The notes: generated from the sequence alone by a model not told the origin. 64,000 nucleotides of DNA from Amyelois transitella (GCF_032362555.1 NC_083533.1:4717001-4781000), one strand, 5' to 3'; positions 13,591 through 26,008 are shown, counted from the first letter of the stretch. Translations and numbers: made by a program.

Positions 13591-16440
13591 TTCTGTAATA
13601 AAAAATGTTTTTATTTGTTATGATTTATGATTTTTATGAGTTACACTTCTACAGTATTATTGCAGTTTGTATTTTGCTAGAATAAAATGTTTACTCTTTC
13701 GAAAGAATTTCATATAATACCGTTAAATTGAATTTTCATCCGTCTTGGGCTTGTTTTTATTCTCACACAGTTTTTTATTTCAATATTTATTTTGATTTGG
13801 TGTACAAGACTTAAAACAAGAAAGTTTTTTTCTTCTGTAACAGTTAAATAAATATATTATTCAATTTTGTGAAATCATGTCGTCTAGGTACATGTTCCCA
13901 TTATTATTTTTTTCCGAAGCAAATAAGCCAGAACTTTTTGTTAGAAGTACCTAGAACTATAAAAGTGATCCTTATGAATAATTAACAACCAAAAAAATTG
14001 CAATTGGTCCGAAATGATATGCTACCGTAAGTTGGCATATCATTTTTTCAAAAATTTTTAAAAAATTCATTTTACTAGAACTTTTTCTAAAAACCACCAG
14101 GAACTATAGAACTATTGTGGATGCGAATAGAACTCTTATAAAATTTTGATATGCTGAAAGTTGTTATGCTAACTTCACCGACATCGCAGTGAACATGTAT
14201 CATGTATGTTATTTATAAGGTAAATAAATGTACATATGTAATTTATTCATCTTGATAGACTTTTACGATTAGCTCAGAAAGAGTGAGACACTCTTTACTC
14301 CGCCACCCGACCAACGTAAGAGCAACGAGTTTTGAAATATTCTTACTTTTTGACCACCCATGGCACAGATAAAAAATCGAAATAAATAAAAAAAATCAAA
14401 CCGACCATTTCCTACTGGGTTGCCCACTTGATCACGTCGGCTGTTTCCGGTCAGCACACCTTCCCTTTCAAGTTTAAATTTAAAATACGTGATATTCTAT
14501 TCGCAGCCACTACAGATACAAACAAAAATCGGTCGGTTTTTGCTCTGTGGTAGTCACGTACTCTGTCTCGCAAAAAAATAAAAGTCTTTTGTTGGATATT
14601 TGATTCAAGTTTTTGTTACTGAATTTCATGGTATACTGGGAGAGGAAAAAACATTAATGATGAAAGGAGGTCAAGGAATTGTATTTACTTTGAGAGTTGA
14701 GACTCATTGAATTTCAAAACAAACGTAATTTCAGTTTCATTTTCATACGACAAGCATGACATTGAATTTCGATAAAATCTTGCCAAAACAAGGAGAACTT
14801 TAGAAAAGGACAAACAATATGTTTTTTTGGGTGTTTTAATTATTATAGGTAGATACATATATTAATTACAGCCAGGCATAAATTACATACCTACATATAT
14901 AATGTCTTCAACGTTTTGAAAATACTAAAACGGTCAGCTGGATCGCTAAATGATGGAGATGGATTCAGATAGCGGCAAAACATTCGGATATTACACATAC
15001 GTTATAATCATTGACAAAACCGTGTTTGGAACAAAAATGCAAATATAAGAACTTTATTTTATATTATATTTAACTCTCCTTTTGTAACAACATAAAATAG
15101 TACAACTCTTGTACAACTACTTTTAAACGAGGGGGTAAGTAGCTAAATTTATAAACGGAAGTGTGCACAGAAGAAAAAAATACTCTTTATCTCGACAATG
15201 TGGAGTAAAAAATAAATACTTTTGGGTCTTGCGTAAAGCCGGATCGGACCTTCGCTAAACAGCTTATTTTGGGATTCCAAATTAGGGACATCCGCTAAGG
15301 TTAGCTGTCAAAATGTGACAAGATTTGGCGGTCTTGCAAAAAATGCAGCGGATATCAACATTTTTTGGGACATCCTTTGATTTTTAAATTTGAAATAAAT
15401 ATTTTATTAAAAAAAACTTCGGTAGCATGTTTACAACTATTTTTCTAATTACACTACTTAATAATTAATAGGGTATAACCACTTAAAGAATGAAAATATC
15501 AGAAATCATAAAAAATATCATGTAATAAGCCTAATTATTATTCTTCTAATATTATTCTATTCTATTCTAATTACAAACTTGTGATGACTATTAACGTAAG
15601 CAACAAAAGTCGACCCCTTTGCGAAAGAGGCGTCATTTATGCATGCTTGCATTTATTTTTCAAATCAGACCATATTTGCATTTTATGTAAACATGTATTT
15701 AAGTAAGAGACCATTAAGCAAGACACAAATGTTCGGTTTAAAGATTCACTCAATATATCCCGATGTTTAGGATCCCTGCCTTTTTTTCATAAACGCCTGC
15801 ACCGATGCACGTGGCGGCAATTTCAACGTCTTTATAATCTGTTTAACTTTTTGCGCGCCATTCTTCTAGGTCCGAAACGGATACGATATTTCGAATTTTA
15901 CTCCACGATAATAAAAGCCAATTTCTTTCAAACAATAAAGATTCAATCAGATTCTTTTTTTTTTAAGAGAATGTCGAGAGGAGCAGGACGAACAGGACAA
16001 ACGACCTAATTATGGGTTCGGAAAGTTTGCCAATTAGGATGATTCTTGTTTCCTGTAATTTTTGGTTTGACATTTTTTTTAAACCGATCACATCCGGCGT
16101 GTCCTTGTTGATTGATGCAGGTGAAATTTAACGGGATTTTGAACCGACGTCAAGGAAAGGCGGAGTTAACTCATTTCGATCGTATTTAAATTTGTTTTTT
16201 TTTTATCTTTTTTAAAATCGAGCAAACGGTAAGAATTAAAAAATATTTCATAACTAGCTTTAGCTTGTGGCTTCACTCACGTGCGAATTTCCAAAAAAAG
16301 AAATCTAGGTAGGTACTTATGTTATTTTTAAATGTCTATGCTTTCATCAAAATCGGTTCAGTTGTGATGTTTAGGTAGACCGCAACGGCACGATAGATTT
16401 TTGAGTTTGTTCGGTATAAACATACAAAATATAACTTTAT
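13591..16440. other. Gene-free AT-rich region beside the satellite
   Basis: No exon or convincing ORF was seen. Around 13,920-14,170 there are scattered pieces that resemble the satellite vocabulary (agaactcttataaaatt, gatatgctgaaag), possibly diverged relics. From about 16,258 to 16,440 there is a decayed copy of the cgcgaattt / aaaatcggttcag repeat type found elsewhere in the window. Confidence 0.6.
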
Positions 16441-16444
16441 GAGC

Positions 16445-16895
16445 AGTCAGAAGTTGTCCAAAAAGGCTCGTTTGGCGGTGCATAATGGTTCCAACACTAA
16501 TGTATGGGAGTGAAAGTGGGGGTGGCAGAAAAAGCACGAAAGTAGAATAAACGCGGTGGAAATGAGAGCGCTTAGGAGTATGATAGGTGTAAAATTGAGT
16601 GACCGGATAAGGAACAGCGTGATAAGGGAATGTTGTGATGTGTAAGAAGATATAGTGACAGGAATAGAAAAGTATGGTATGCTTAGATGGTTAGGTCATG
16701 TCGAGAGGATGAATGAATATAGGTTGACTAAGCAAATATACAAAGGAAGTGTGAATGGGACTTTTGGAGTGGGAAGACCTAGACGAACGTACCTTGATCA
16801 AATCGGAGACGTCCTAGGAAAAGATCTGGTCAAGAGTACCCGAAACCGACGAGCTTGCATGAAGAGAATTATAAATGTCCCTACCCTACCCCTTC
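16445..16895 (+). pseudogene. RTE-type LINE reverse transcriptase, 3' fragment
   Basis: Conceptual translation gives the end of an RTE-clade reverse transcriptase: a VPTLMYGSES-like stretch, then LRALRSMIG-like residues, then MLRWLGHVERMNEYRLTKQ and GVGRPRRTYLDQI. The first part and the 16,655 ORF are separated by a stop (gatgtgtaag at about 16,637), and an extra-base disruption lies near 16,515, so the copy is dead. The tail after the ACMKR segment is truncated compared with the copies at 43,092 and 59,103. Confidence 0.85.
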
Positions 16896-19070
16896 CGGAA
16901 AATCACGTGATTTATGTATGTAGGTATTTAATAATAATTCATATGCACCTGAGCTAAGTTTATAGGTACACATGTTTACCAAATAAAAATATTTGTTTTT
17001 CTTAACTTAGAGATTGGATGCATGAATACCCAGGAAGTGCTCCTAAACTTTTACCAGAATGCCTTCTCAGAAAACAAAGAGCTTGGCAGACGTGACTAAC
17101 ACACTTCATTCAAGAATCTTACAAAAAATACCAAAACCAGAAAACGGAAGAGTCAATTTGAAAACAGATATTAATAAAAGCAACTTAACAAACAACCCCG
17201 ACAGACGGACGGACGCCGACTTTTATTATATAAATATAAAAGACTTTTGTCACCGGAAACGGAAGCGCATTGTAAACAGTCTATGGTCAAATATAAAGTT
17301 TAGGATGTCCTTTAATTGTGGTCTTCCTTTTTGTAGGATCTTCCGGCTAAAATAAAATTAATTTGGGAATTAGCAGGATGTTACATAATAAAAATTATTA
17401 TGAGCATGAAAGATTTCTGAATTTTAATATTTAAGTTAAACGTAGCCTTGTTGTGCTGAAATTGCTGATTCCGTATAACCCATGGACAAAAACATGATTA
17501 TAAACCCATAATATTTATGAAAAAAAGGCTCTAAATACCTACCTACAAGGCGATAAGAGACGTATAAAGATTAAATACTTAAGTAGGTATTATGTAATTT
17601 TTAAATGCGAAAATGTGGCCTTTCTCCGGCAATGACCGCTATGTCTGTATCTATAATTACATGCCTCAGCACTTCGTCTTCGCTGAAAACCTAAAAAAAT
17701 TCCTAACGAAAGTAAGAAGGCACTCCTACTTCAGCCTGAAATGATAATGACGAACTTTTCAAAGAAATGTGGTTTCGTTCGGCATTTTAGACGTTTCAAG
17801 TTCACTCTGTCCATCCCTCAAGGAATATAGGCGTGATTATATGTATGTATGTTTAAAATAAAACAGCGGCAAGACACAGCGGCGAAGCAATATCTTTCTA
17901 AATACCAATCTAATTGATATCTTTATGGAATGTAATAAATTATTGAGTTTGAATTGAAATTAATCATTTAAATAAGTAACAAAAGAATCATATGTTAGTA
18001 GTGCTTATTACTATTTATACTACTGCCTATATTACTTATGCTTAAAGGCATGGGAGAGAGTGATCCGATAAGGCCATCATTAAAAAGTTGATGCATACTT
18101 ACTTACCTAAAATCACCCTTTTGTCGGGTACTTTTGACCTGAACTTTTGCCAGGACATCCTTAATTTGATCAAGGTCATTCGTCTAGACCTTCCCACTCC
18201 AGCCTTTCCCTCCACACTCTCCTTGTATATTTACTTAGTCAACCTGCTTTCATCCATCCTCTCCACGTGACAAACCATCTTAACATACCCTTTTTTATTC
18301 CTGTTACTTTATCTTCTTTCACATTGCAACATATATCACAAAAAAGTTGTTTAGATAACTTATATGAAAATTAAAAAACTTAGTTCATAATTACCAATTA
18401 TTAAATTAATTTAAAAAGTGTAGCAAAGTGGTAATTTAAAAATATATTTCACATTTCCTTGACATGTTACGTTATTAATTACCTCATTATCGTAAAAAAA
18501 ACTGTCTTCAGGAACCGGGGGTCTCCGCGACATCCCGCCATTTTATAAATACAATTTGCGCGGGAAACCGAAATAGCGGCGGAAACGAGCACCTAATTAT
18601 TGGTTAGGACAAATTCAAAACGAATATTGCATACAATTACACCGCGATTTTAAACTCTAGTACGTTCATATTAAGAATGTTTTATCGGAAATGAAGAAAG
18701 GTCACTTATGATGTTATATCTAAACGAGAATATTACGGAAACGATTAGTTTCAGAACCACATGCTGACAGGCAGGATGCGAGGAATTCATTATTGATTCA
18801 AAACATCGTCTATCTCGCTTTGTTTAAGGAGGAACTATATGGGAGCGAAAGAGTGAGACAGCGGCACCCGCATCCGGGCGCCGGGTTTGCAAATCCGTTT
18901 AAAACTTTATTGAACTTATGTACACAATCATTTTCACAGTAATATAAACCTTATTGTTATGAAATAAGATCTAAAAAAGAACACTCAAACATGGATATAA
19001 AATGTTATTAGATAACCAAAATTACAAGCATCTGCGTTCATTCAAGCCTAACATATTGAATGTTTCATTC
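16896..19070. other. Intergenic, AT-rich, no gene seen
   Basis: Apart from the LINE relic at 18,103-18,345, no exon-like coding was seen. A GC-richer patch at about 18,510-18,610 (gcgcgggaaaccg, agcggcggaaacg) lies some 500 bp upstream of the proposed edl first exon and could be regulatory. The 98-codon open frame at 17,059 has no recognisable composition or motif. Confidence 0.5.
18103..18345 (-). pseudogene. RTE-type LINE 3' fragment, antisense
   Basis: The reverse complement reads as the same reverse-transcriptase C-terminal segment as at 16,655: the GHVERM-like part lies near 18,270 and the YLDQI-like part near 18,170. It has many point changes and no intact frame. Confidence 0.75.
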
Positions 19071-19192
19071 AGTGTTGGTCGTTCACAGAGAGCGCACGCG
19101 TTTAAAAAATAGGCTTCCGCTATATTACGATACCAGTGCTTGTGGGTTGTGCTATTTTAGTGATTATTGAAAGGATTACTTCAGTTGATTTT
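19060..19192 (+). promoter_or_regulatory. Candidate start region and 5' UTR of the edl-like gene
   Basis: TCAGTG at 19,069-19,074 matches the arthropod initiator. It is followed by a mixed-composition stretch that leads directly to an ATG immediately followed by a consensus donor (ATG at 19,193-19,195, gtaag from 19,196). No TATA box was recognised. The placement rests on phase compatibility with the next exon, not on transcript evidence. Confidence 0.4.
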
Positions 19193-22100
19193 ATGGTAAG
19201 ATTCCTCAATTGTTTAAAACTTGGCTACTCTAAGGAGTATTCTTAAAATCAAAGCGCAATATTGGATTTGCTTGGGAAAAATCATGAATCACAAGTACGA
19301 GTACCTACATAATCCAATTATTAAAGTGATTCATGATGTGGACGAATTAATTAAATAGAAATATTTATATGTATATTAAAATAAGGCGACCTTAATTTTA
19401 TGTCATTTTATATGGGAATTGTCTTTAGAGATTCGACCTAAGAACTTGAATGTAGAAGAACTTATAGTACCTATGTTAAATGTGGTCCCAATTCAAAACT
19501 CTTACTTTCTTCTAGTTATTTTTATTTATTTATATTTGTATAATTTTATGACTGGTTCTAGAATTAAATTTTTACTAATTCAACTAGAAAAAGTTGCCAC
19601 AAATAAAATTTAAAAAAACATTATTCGAGAGAAAGTTAGTGCTTGTGTAATAAAATAACTACTTTAAGTATTTACTTTTATTCATCAATACTAGCTTATT
19701 ATCCATAATATTACCAATAGAGAGAATTGCATTTAAAAATGCGTACTTATGTAGTTGTTTGTAACGAATTACTCCATAAATACTGGACCTGTTTTGACGA
19801 AATTTGGCACAAAGATAGACCTTCAGGATAGAGGCTAGTTAACTTACCTATTAGTACTTTATTTTTATATTCTTTAACAATAGAGATAAATACTTTGCCT
19901 TATAAAGGGTCAGGTCAAAAGTACCCGAAACCGCCGAGCTTGCATGAAGAGAGTTATGAATGTGGATGAAGCGAAGGAAATATGCAGAGATCGTGGCAAG
20001 TGGAAAGAGGTAGTCTCTGCCTGCTCCTCCGGGAAAGAGGCGTGATTTTATGTATGTATGTATGTACATTGCCTTATAATTTGTTAAAAAGCACACGGAT
20101 TATGCAGAAATCATGTAATTAACTAATTAACGTTTTATTTTACATGCAATTCAATCTAGAATCTCATTGAAATTTTGATTTCTATCTAAGAACTTACCTT
20201 TTTCATGATACTTATCACCTTTTTCTTTTAATTTTTTTTCAATAGTTTAGGCATGAAAGTAAAAAGTATGTAACGTTGTACAAAGAGATCGTCTACATGA
20301 TTTGCTATATGTATTACACTCTTGATTTTCAAGAGAAGTAGATGTAATAAAAATACTCGTATAACAGACACCGTCAATCATAAATCAAATTTTTATGAAT
20401 CATCCATCCGCCATCGGATAAGACATCAATTTAAGCTGCATGCCGCATTTCCTTCGTCTTAAACGTCACGGATGTGGAGAGAGCGCGGGAAACGGGAAAC
20501 AATAGCATAGACAATAGCGGCAAATTGGCGCGAATTAGACTTTCTTCTTTTGACCGAGTTTAGAATTTTCTCGTGAGATTTTGCTCAGCATTGCTTTGGA
20601 TTCTTTTAACTGTAATAAACGATTTTTAACTGATTAGAAACTGTGATTTTGATTGAATTTTTAATAAATTTATTTTACCATAATAGTAGTGCGGGATGTA
20701 GTTTACTGTAAAAAAGTAATAACTTTGTATTTTAGTGTTGGTAAAATTGTGTAAATAAATGAATAATTTACTCACAATGCGTAACTGTAATATTGCCATC
20801 ATTCAGTTATGATATTTAGGTGTTTTTAGATTATAAGGTTCTTCCTCTTCATTATAATTTACTGTTCCCCTGGGAATTTTCATGATTTATGTAAGTATTA
20901 TAGGCTAACTTTAAAAAAATGATTCTGCAATTTCCCATAAGTATTTATTATCCAATGACCCAGTTCATTTTCTGTTTTAAAATGTGTTAGATATTAGACT
21001 TGACTCTTCAACCGCTAAATCCGTTATTTCCGACAACCGCAAATATTTTAGAAAATCATTGATGTCTCTGACGAATCTTCACACCAAGTTGTATCTTGCG
21101 GTAAGACCGGTTTATCGTCTGTGTGATGTCTGTCAGTCACCAATCTAGCACACCTCGTGATCAATCTGTTTTACAAATTATAATATTGACCTGCTTTGTT
21201 TGTCAAGGTCGCTTTGAAACAACATTTATCGTCAGTCAATATTTCCTACAGGTATACCTATTCGCAAAAATTGGAATATTATAAGACATAGGAGTAGGTA
21301 CATATCGTGTGGTTTCTAATACTTTACTAGAGATAGAAATACTCTATTTATTTTAAAAAAGCGACTAAAAGAAATGGGCACAATGGTTCGGTAGTCAAAA
21401 ATAAACTTTTATTGTTGTACAATAAAAATAAGGTATAACAATTTTACAATAATTTTTTTTTGGCTGACGTATATGACATGTTTATTTTTATAAAAATAAA
21501 AAAATAAACTATTCTAAATTACAGACTAAAAATATTATTATTTAAATTTTGGCCCCTAGGAAGGGTTCCCATGATGCAGGCAGCATTCCCGCGCTGTATT
21601 GCAATACCAATACGCTGCGCAAGGGTCACCTGTTGCCTCCTTCAGACGTTTGCTTTGGGCACAATCATCTAGTGTAGTTTTCACCATGAACCAATATGGG
21701 TTAAGTTCTCCTGTAAAGGTTGCGGCGGTTAGACGAGAGTCGCTTAAAAACGGACTTGCCTTTAACCTAGATTGATTAAAAGGCGCACGTCAGACTCAGT
21801 TCTAAAGACCTAAGGAAGTAACCATGATAAACGCCTGAAGGAAGAAGATATACTTTATATCGTAACATATAAATACATGATCTGAACGAGGTCAAATGGG
21901 AGTCGTATCGTATAGTTAATTTGCTGTCTACTGGATCCATGGTCAAAGTCGAGTCCGGGCTTCTCCCATTGCAACTGAGACAAACACTAGGATAAAGACA
22001 TACTGCGTATCTTCCATTTACAGATTGCTCTTTTCAAAACCTTAATAAAATTCCTAAGACGTCCATAAGAAAACAAACAATTATCCATTACACCGTTTTA

Positions 22101-25100
22101 GGCCGCCCAGACGCCTGCGGGTAATAAAAAGCCGACGTTCCTTTTTTGAAACGAGCGGAAGTGTCGATTTCGATTATGGAACGTCCGTCCGTTGGCGGGA
22201 AGGTCGGTTTCCTGTAAATGTGGCGGGAACAGTGGTCGCGTTTTGCCCTGTCGGTTGTTACTAAAAATTAAACATACATACACACATAAAATCACATCTT
22301 TTCCGTCACGGGGTAGACAGAGCAACAGTCTCCAAAAGAATAAAAGGCTCTAGGGCCCGCAATGATGGAAACGACATTCAAATAGTGACAGGTTGTTAGC
22401 CCATGGCCTAAAAGGAGAATCCTCAGTTTGTATTATATTAGTATACATATAGTTCTGTCCCTTTCCCTTTATTGACTTTTACAATATGCACGGGCAGAGA
22501 AGCACCATTCCCAGCGAACGGTAAGACGCGTTTATCTAGGTTTTGAAGTATCATTTAATTTGGGGCTATTTATTTTTCCATTCTTAAATATCTATTAGAA
22601 TGTAGCTAACATCGAAGAATATCTGTCACGCCGTGTAAGCACCAATTTGAAAGCACTTATTAGCTGCCGCCATAACAATACTTTCACCGCGCATGCGCCG
22701 GAGGACGGAAGTGCGCGACGAACAGAATCCTACCAGCTGCGCGCGCAAAAAATAACGCACGCGTTGTTTCTGTAATGTGCGGTTGGGAACCGCGGCTTCA
22801 CCTGCGTGAATTAAGTTTTTATTCCTGCCTCAGTCTTTAACAATTAACTTAGGAACTTGTAGTGCCTTTAATTGTTAACTTAGATTCCTGAATTTCACTT
22901 AAGAAAAAGGCATTTTCTTATGTATGTAGTAAGAGGCTACGAAGTAAAGTAATAAGTTTATTCTAGATCTAAGTAAAAAAGGGTCAGAGTTAATGGACTT
23001 ATTCGTATTCAAGTGATTCAAATTAAATAAATCTACAACTCAAATGACATGCTTATATTATACATAAACAACGCCTCTTCCCCGGAGGGGTAGGCAGAGA
23101 CTACATCTTTCCACTTCCCACACCTTCCATACCTTCTTGATTTTTCTGATTACCTCTCTAATCTTATATTATACTCCTCTCTTATACTCCAGCTAAAGTT
23201 TGTACTACGTTTGTTACGTAAAACTCGCAAGGTTTTCAAATTATACCCCACATAGAGCCAATAAAAACCCAATCATATTAATTTCGAGCACACAAAAGCA
23301 GAATTGATCAGAAAACGGAAATCCAACATTACGGCAAGGCTGCCAACTGTTATACAAACAGTGCTGCCAACAATGCGATAGGATGTCCGCTGTGGGGATA
23401 CAAAAAGTTTGGACTCCGGAAACGGATGTGATCGCGAATAGAGTTAATCGGTTTTTGTTATGTCATTTTATGTTTGATTTCTGGGTTGTAGCGAGTACTA
23501 TACTTAAAATGTCCTGGCTATAATCCTGTGTGGAATGGCCTTGGATTGGGTGAGTCAGGTTTTTACACGAAGCGACTCTCGTCTGACCTCCGCAATCTTT
23601 GCAGGAGAACTAAACCCATATCGGATCATTGCAAATCAGATGATTGAAATGTGTAGGTTTCCTCACGATGTTTTTTATCGTTGTAAATACACTAATGAAA
23701 GGTACTAAAACCGTAATAACTATGCACATAAAGGGACACAGTGATATTGGGAATGTCAATCAGAACATACATACATACATAAAATTTCGCCTCTTTCTCG
23801 GAGGGGTAGGCAGAGACTACATCTTTCCACTTATACTTTTCGCTTCATCCACATTCATAATTCTCTTTGTGCAAGCTCGGCGGTTTCTGGTAAAAATTAG
23901 AAATTTATGGAATATAAATTTGTCCCACTGGAATAATGCCTAAAAATAGGCATTTTTTTTAACTAACCCTATTACCTACATACTCGTAATAATCAAGAAT
24001 TCAAAAGTATCACGAAAAATTTAATAGAGTTTAAATATTAATTTTAGTTTAACTACTTCTCTTTACACTTCCACAATCATAAACATTTAATTTGGTTACA
24101 ATAGGTCTTAACTATCTAGGTACAGATTGCGTGCACGCATAATACTACTCCTCAAGGAGTCTGAATTATTCCCTAAATATAAATTACGAAAAACTTTTAA
24201 TAGTCCCATTACCGAGAGCCAGTAACCTATTCCTGACATACGCGGCAACTATTCTTAACATCTTATGTATTTATCATAATTATGGATCTTTCCAGACTTT
24301 CACATCGCCGCAAGAGAAAATGCCGAGCCAAACGCGATGCGACCGCGTCCCGCCGACAGATGGCGCCTGGCCGTTTTTCGGATTACACGAAGATGATTTA
24401 CCGTTAGGTAAGTTTAAAAAATTTTGTTTAAAAAGAACCGCCTCTCATCGATATCCTCTTTTTTTGAAGTCGGTATAATAAAAACTTTTTAAGTGTAACA
24501 AACATTTTCTTGCAAACCGCATCAATATCGGTTCAGTGTAACGCGACATAATCGCGGATCCAATTCAGAGCCAACTGTTTTCAAAAGACTGAAAGGCCAC
24601 GTTTAGCTGTATGGCTTAGTAATGGAATCGAGATTCAAATAATGACAGATTGCTAGTCCATCCCCCACGAGTAGAATCCCGAGTCTATTGGCCTCTCCCA
24701 TACAACATCCACGGCAAAGGTATGGAGTGGTCCTCTTCTAATGTGACGGACACAACACTACACAAACCTACATACCATTCTAATTAATTATGAAGAACTA
24801 GAGGCCGTTCGCGACTTCATTCCCGCGGGGACTCCGGGATAAAAATTAGCCTATATGTTATTCTGGGCCTTCAGCTACCTACACATGTACCAAATTTCAT
24901 CGTACTATGTTCAATAGTTTTTGCGTGAAAGAGTAACAAAAACCCATACTGACATACAAATTTTCGCATTTATAATATTAGTAGTACCAATTATAAGTCT
25001 AGGACCAATTGAAAAAATAAAGAATGTGTATAGTACATTCACCCACCTCCTCTCAGACCCGCGCTCCTGGGGCCGGGCAGAAGTCGGGCGGTGGGTGGCG

Positions 25101-26008
25101 AGCCGCGGCGGGCTGCCGGAGCGGTTCCCCATGAACGGGAAGGCGCTCTGTCTCATGTCCAAAGACATGTTCTCCGCTAGGGTGCCTCACAACGGTCATG
25201 TGTTATACCAGGTTAGTACATTACAGTAATTCTAGTACAAAGGTGCTACTTATTTCAAAAGAAATCTCTTCCAGTAGACCCATGAGAGGAGATATGAATT
25301 TTGGAGCAGTATGGCGTGTGCATAAATAACGTTTAACATATTTAACTAAACATACATGCTAATACTTACATAATTAAACATGGAACAATTAAATAAATGA
25401 CAATATACATTTTTATATATAAAATTCTCGTGGCACAATGTTCGTTCCCGTACTCCTCTGAAACGGCTTGATCGATTCTCATGAAAAATGTGAGCATATT
25501 GACTAGGTCTGAGAATCGGCCAACATCTATTTTTCATACCCCTCAGTGATAAGAGTTGTCCCTTTGCGTTTTTATAACTAGAAATTTCTTAAAAATTATT
25601 TATATGGCAAAACAACGTTTGACGGGACAACTAGTATGTTATAAGTTATAAACTTTACGATTCCCCCATATCTTTTATTATGCGAATTGTTATAATCTTC
25701 AATTCGCTCTTACAACTGAGGGATTTTGATTAGAGCTTGCGTGCATTAGCTTATACACAATTTTGCTAAGCATTGGACAGTTCGAGTCGTGTGCTCCAAA
25801 TTCCCAAAAAAAAAACATCATCAATCAAAAAATCATACATAAAGTCGCGCCTCTTTCCCAGAGGGGAAGTGACTCCCATGTGACCTCCGCTACCTTTTCA
25901 GAACTATTAGGTATTTATGGAAATCATTTTCTTTTCCAGGATTTTAGAAGACGTCTTGCCAAAGCGTTAGCGATACAAGATTTCTTCGAGAAAATGTCTC
26001 CTAAGTGA
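19193..26008 (+). CDS. edl: Pointed-domain protein lacking an ETS domain (Edl/Mae-like)
   Basis: Four coding exons: 19193-19195 (ATG only), 24296-24407, 25057-25211 and 25940-26008, joined in phases 0, 1, 0 with GT-AG borders. The product is 112 aa. Residues 39-103 form a SAM/Pointed domain: W42, the RFPMNGKALCLMSKDMF core and the ending PHNGHVLYQDF resemble the Yan/TEL class. The stop follows nine residues later, so no ETS DNA-binding domain is present. In Drosophila a Pointed-only protein (Edl/Mae) binds the Pointed domains of Yan and Pointed and adjusts ETS output downstream of EGFR/MAPK; the same nuclear adaptor role is inferred here. The helix-1/helix-2 region seems about five residues shorter than in TEL. 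The first exon is the weakest part; an internal ATG at residue 9 (24,320) is an alternative start. Exons 2-4 are well supported by splice signals and the domain match. Confidence 0.72.
19905..20067 (+). mobile_element. RTE-type LINE 3' end in edl intron 1
   Basis: The text corresponds to the C-terminus of the reverse transcriptase (GQVKSTRNRRACMKRVMNVDE-like when translated) plus the 3' tail ending in gcgtgattttatg and four ATGT-type repeats. Only the last ~160 bp is present, a 5'-truncated insertion. Confidence 0.85.
20440..20620. promoter_or_regulatory. GC-richer intronic patch, possible enhancer
   Basis: Within the AT-rich first intron of the edl-like gene there is a non-repetitive patch with gcgcgggaaacggg, tagcggcaaattggcgcg and neighbouring words. 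No coding potential was seen. The regulatory reading rests only on composition and position. Confidence 0.25.
21560..21840. repeat. Interspersed repeat (aatatgggtt family)
   Basis: It shares words such as ccaatatgggttaagttc and gagagtcgctt with 48,690-48,830 and, in part, with 23,520-23,700 and 61,350-61,560. The copy is diverged, and I could not define its ends. Confidence 0.5.
22100..22262. promoter_or_regulatory. Intronic patch with an ETS-type site
   Basis: A non-repetitive GC-rich patch contains CGGAAGTG at 22,156-22,163, a core ETS consensus, plus ggtttcctg and two gcgggaa words. It lies in the long first intron of the edl-like gene. The function is inferred from motif content only. 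Confidence 0.3.
22263..22420 (-). mobile_element. SINE-B copy, antisense
   Basis: It begins with the inverted tail (acatacatacac, aaaatcacatctt), continues through the ggggtagacagag segment, and reaches a decayed body near 22,400. Confidence 0.75.
22660..22800. promoter_or_regulatory. GC-rich intronic patch with an ETS-type site
   Basis: A CpG-rich stretch (gcgcatgcgccgg, ctgcgcgcgc) includes CGGAAGTG at 22,706-22,713. It may be an alternative promoter or an enhancer of the edl-like gene. No downstream donor joined to an ATG was found here. Confidence 0.3.
23066..23150 (-). mobile_element. RTE LINE tail, antisense
   Basis: The text cgcctcttccccggagggg followed by taggcagagactacatc is the inverse of the LINE 3' end. 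Only about 85 bp is present. Confidence 0.75.
23520..23700. repeat. Interspersed repeat (cgaagcgactctcg family)
   Basis: It shares aacccatatcggatc and gtaggtttcctcacgat with 61,350-61,560 and relates to the 21,560 and 48,690 copies. It is diverged and non-coding. Confidence 0.5.
23767..23892 (-). mobile_element. RTE LINE tail, antisense
   Basis: It starts with (cata)n and the inverted LINE 3' end, then runs into inverse coding for the MNVDEAK- and RRAC-like residues up to about 23,892. It is 5'-truncated. Confidence 0.85.
24568..24745 (-). mobile_element. SINE-B copy, antisense
   Basis: An inverted body is recognisable by aaagactgaaaggccacg, gagattcaaataatgacag and the tacaacatccacgg block. 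It lies between exons 2 and 3 of the edl-like gene. The tail is lost. Confidence 0.8.
24795..24990. repeat. Interspersed repeat (cgcgacttcattcc family)
   Basis: It contains cgttcgcgacttcattcccg, then tagcctatatgttattctgg and caaatttcatcgt. The same order is seen at 61,190-61,345. The copy ends just upstream of edl exon 3. Confidence 0.7.

Noticed and set aside
16655..16957. Independent gene encoding the GHVERM protein
   Set aside because: The same peptide is present in several truncated copies (43,092; 59,103; inverse at 18,103 and 33,512), each with a LINE tail. These are reverse-transcriptase relics.
17059..17355. 98-codon frame downstream of the LINE relic
   Set aside because: No recognisable domain, ordinary AT-rich composition and no splice context. 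It is probably a chance open frame.
24281..24407. ATG at 24,281 opening a short basic frame
   Set aside because: It ends in a stop exactly at the donor and is out of frame with the Pointed-domain exons. The frame that splices correctly enters through the acceptor at 24,294-24,295.
25032..25056. An upstream acceptor for the Pointed exon at tgtatag (about 25,034)
   Set aside because: It would give the wrong phase after exon 2. The acceptor after cctcctctcag at 25,056 has the better pyrimidine tract and restores the frame.
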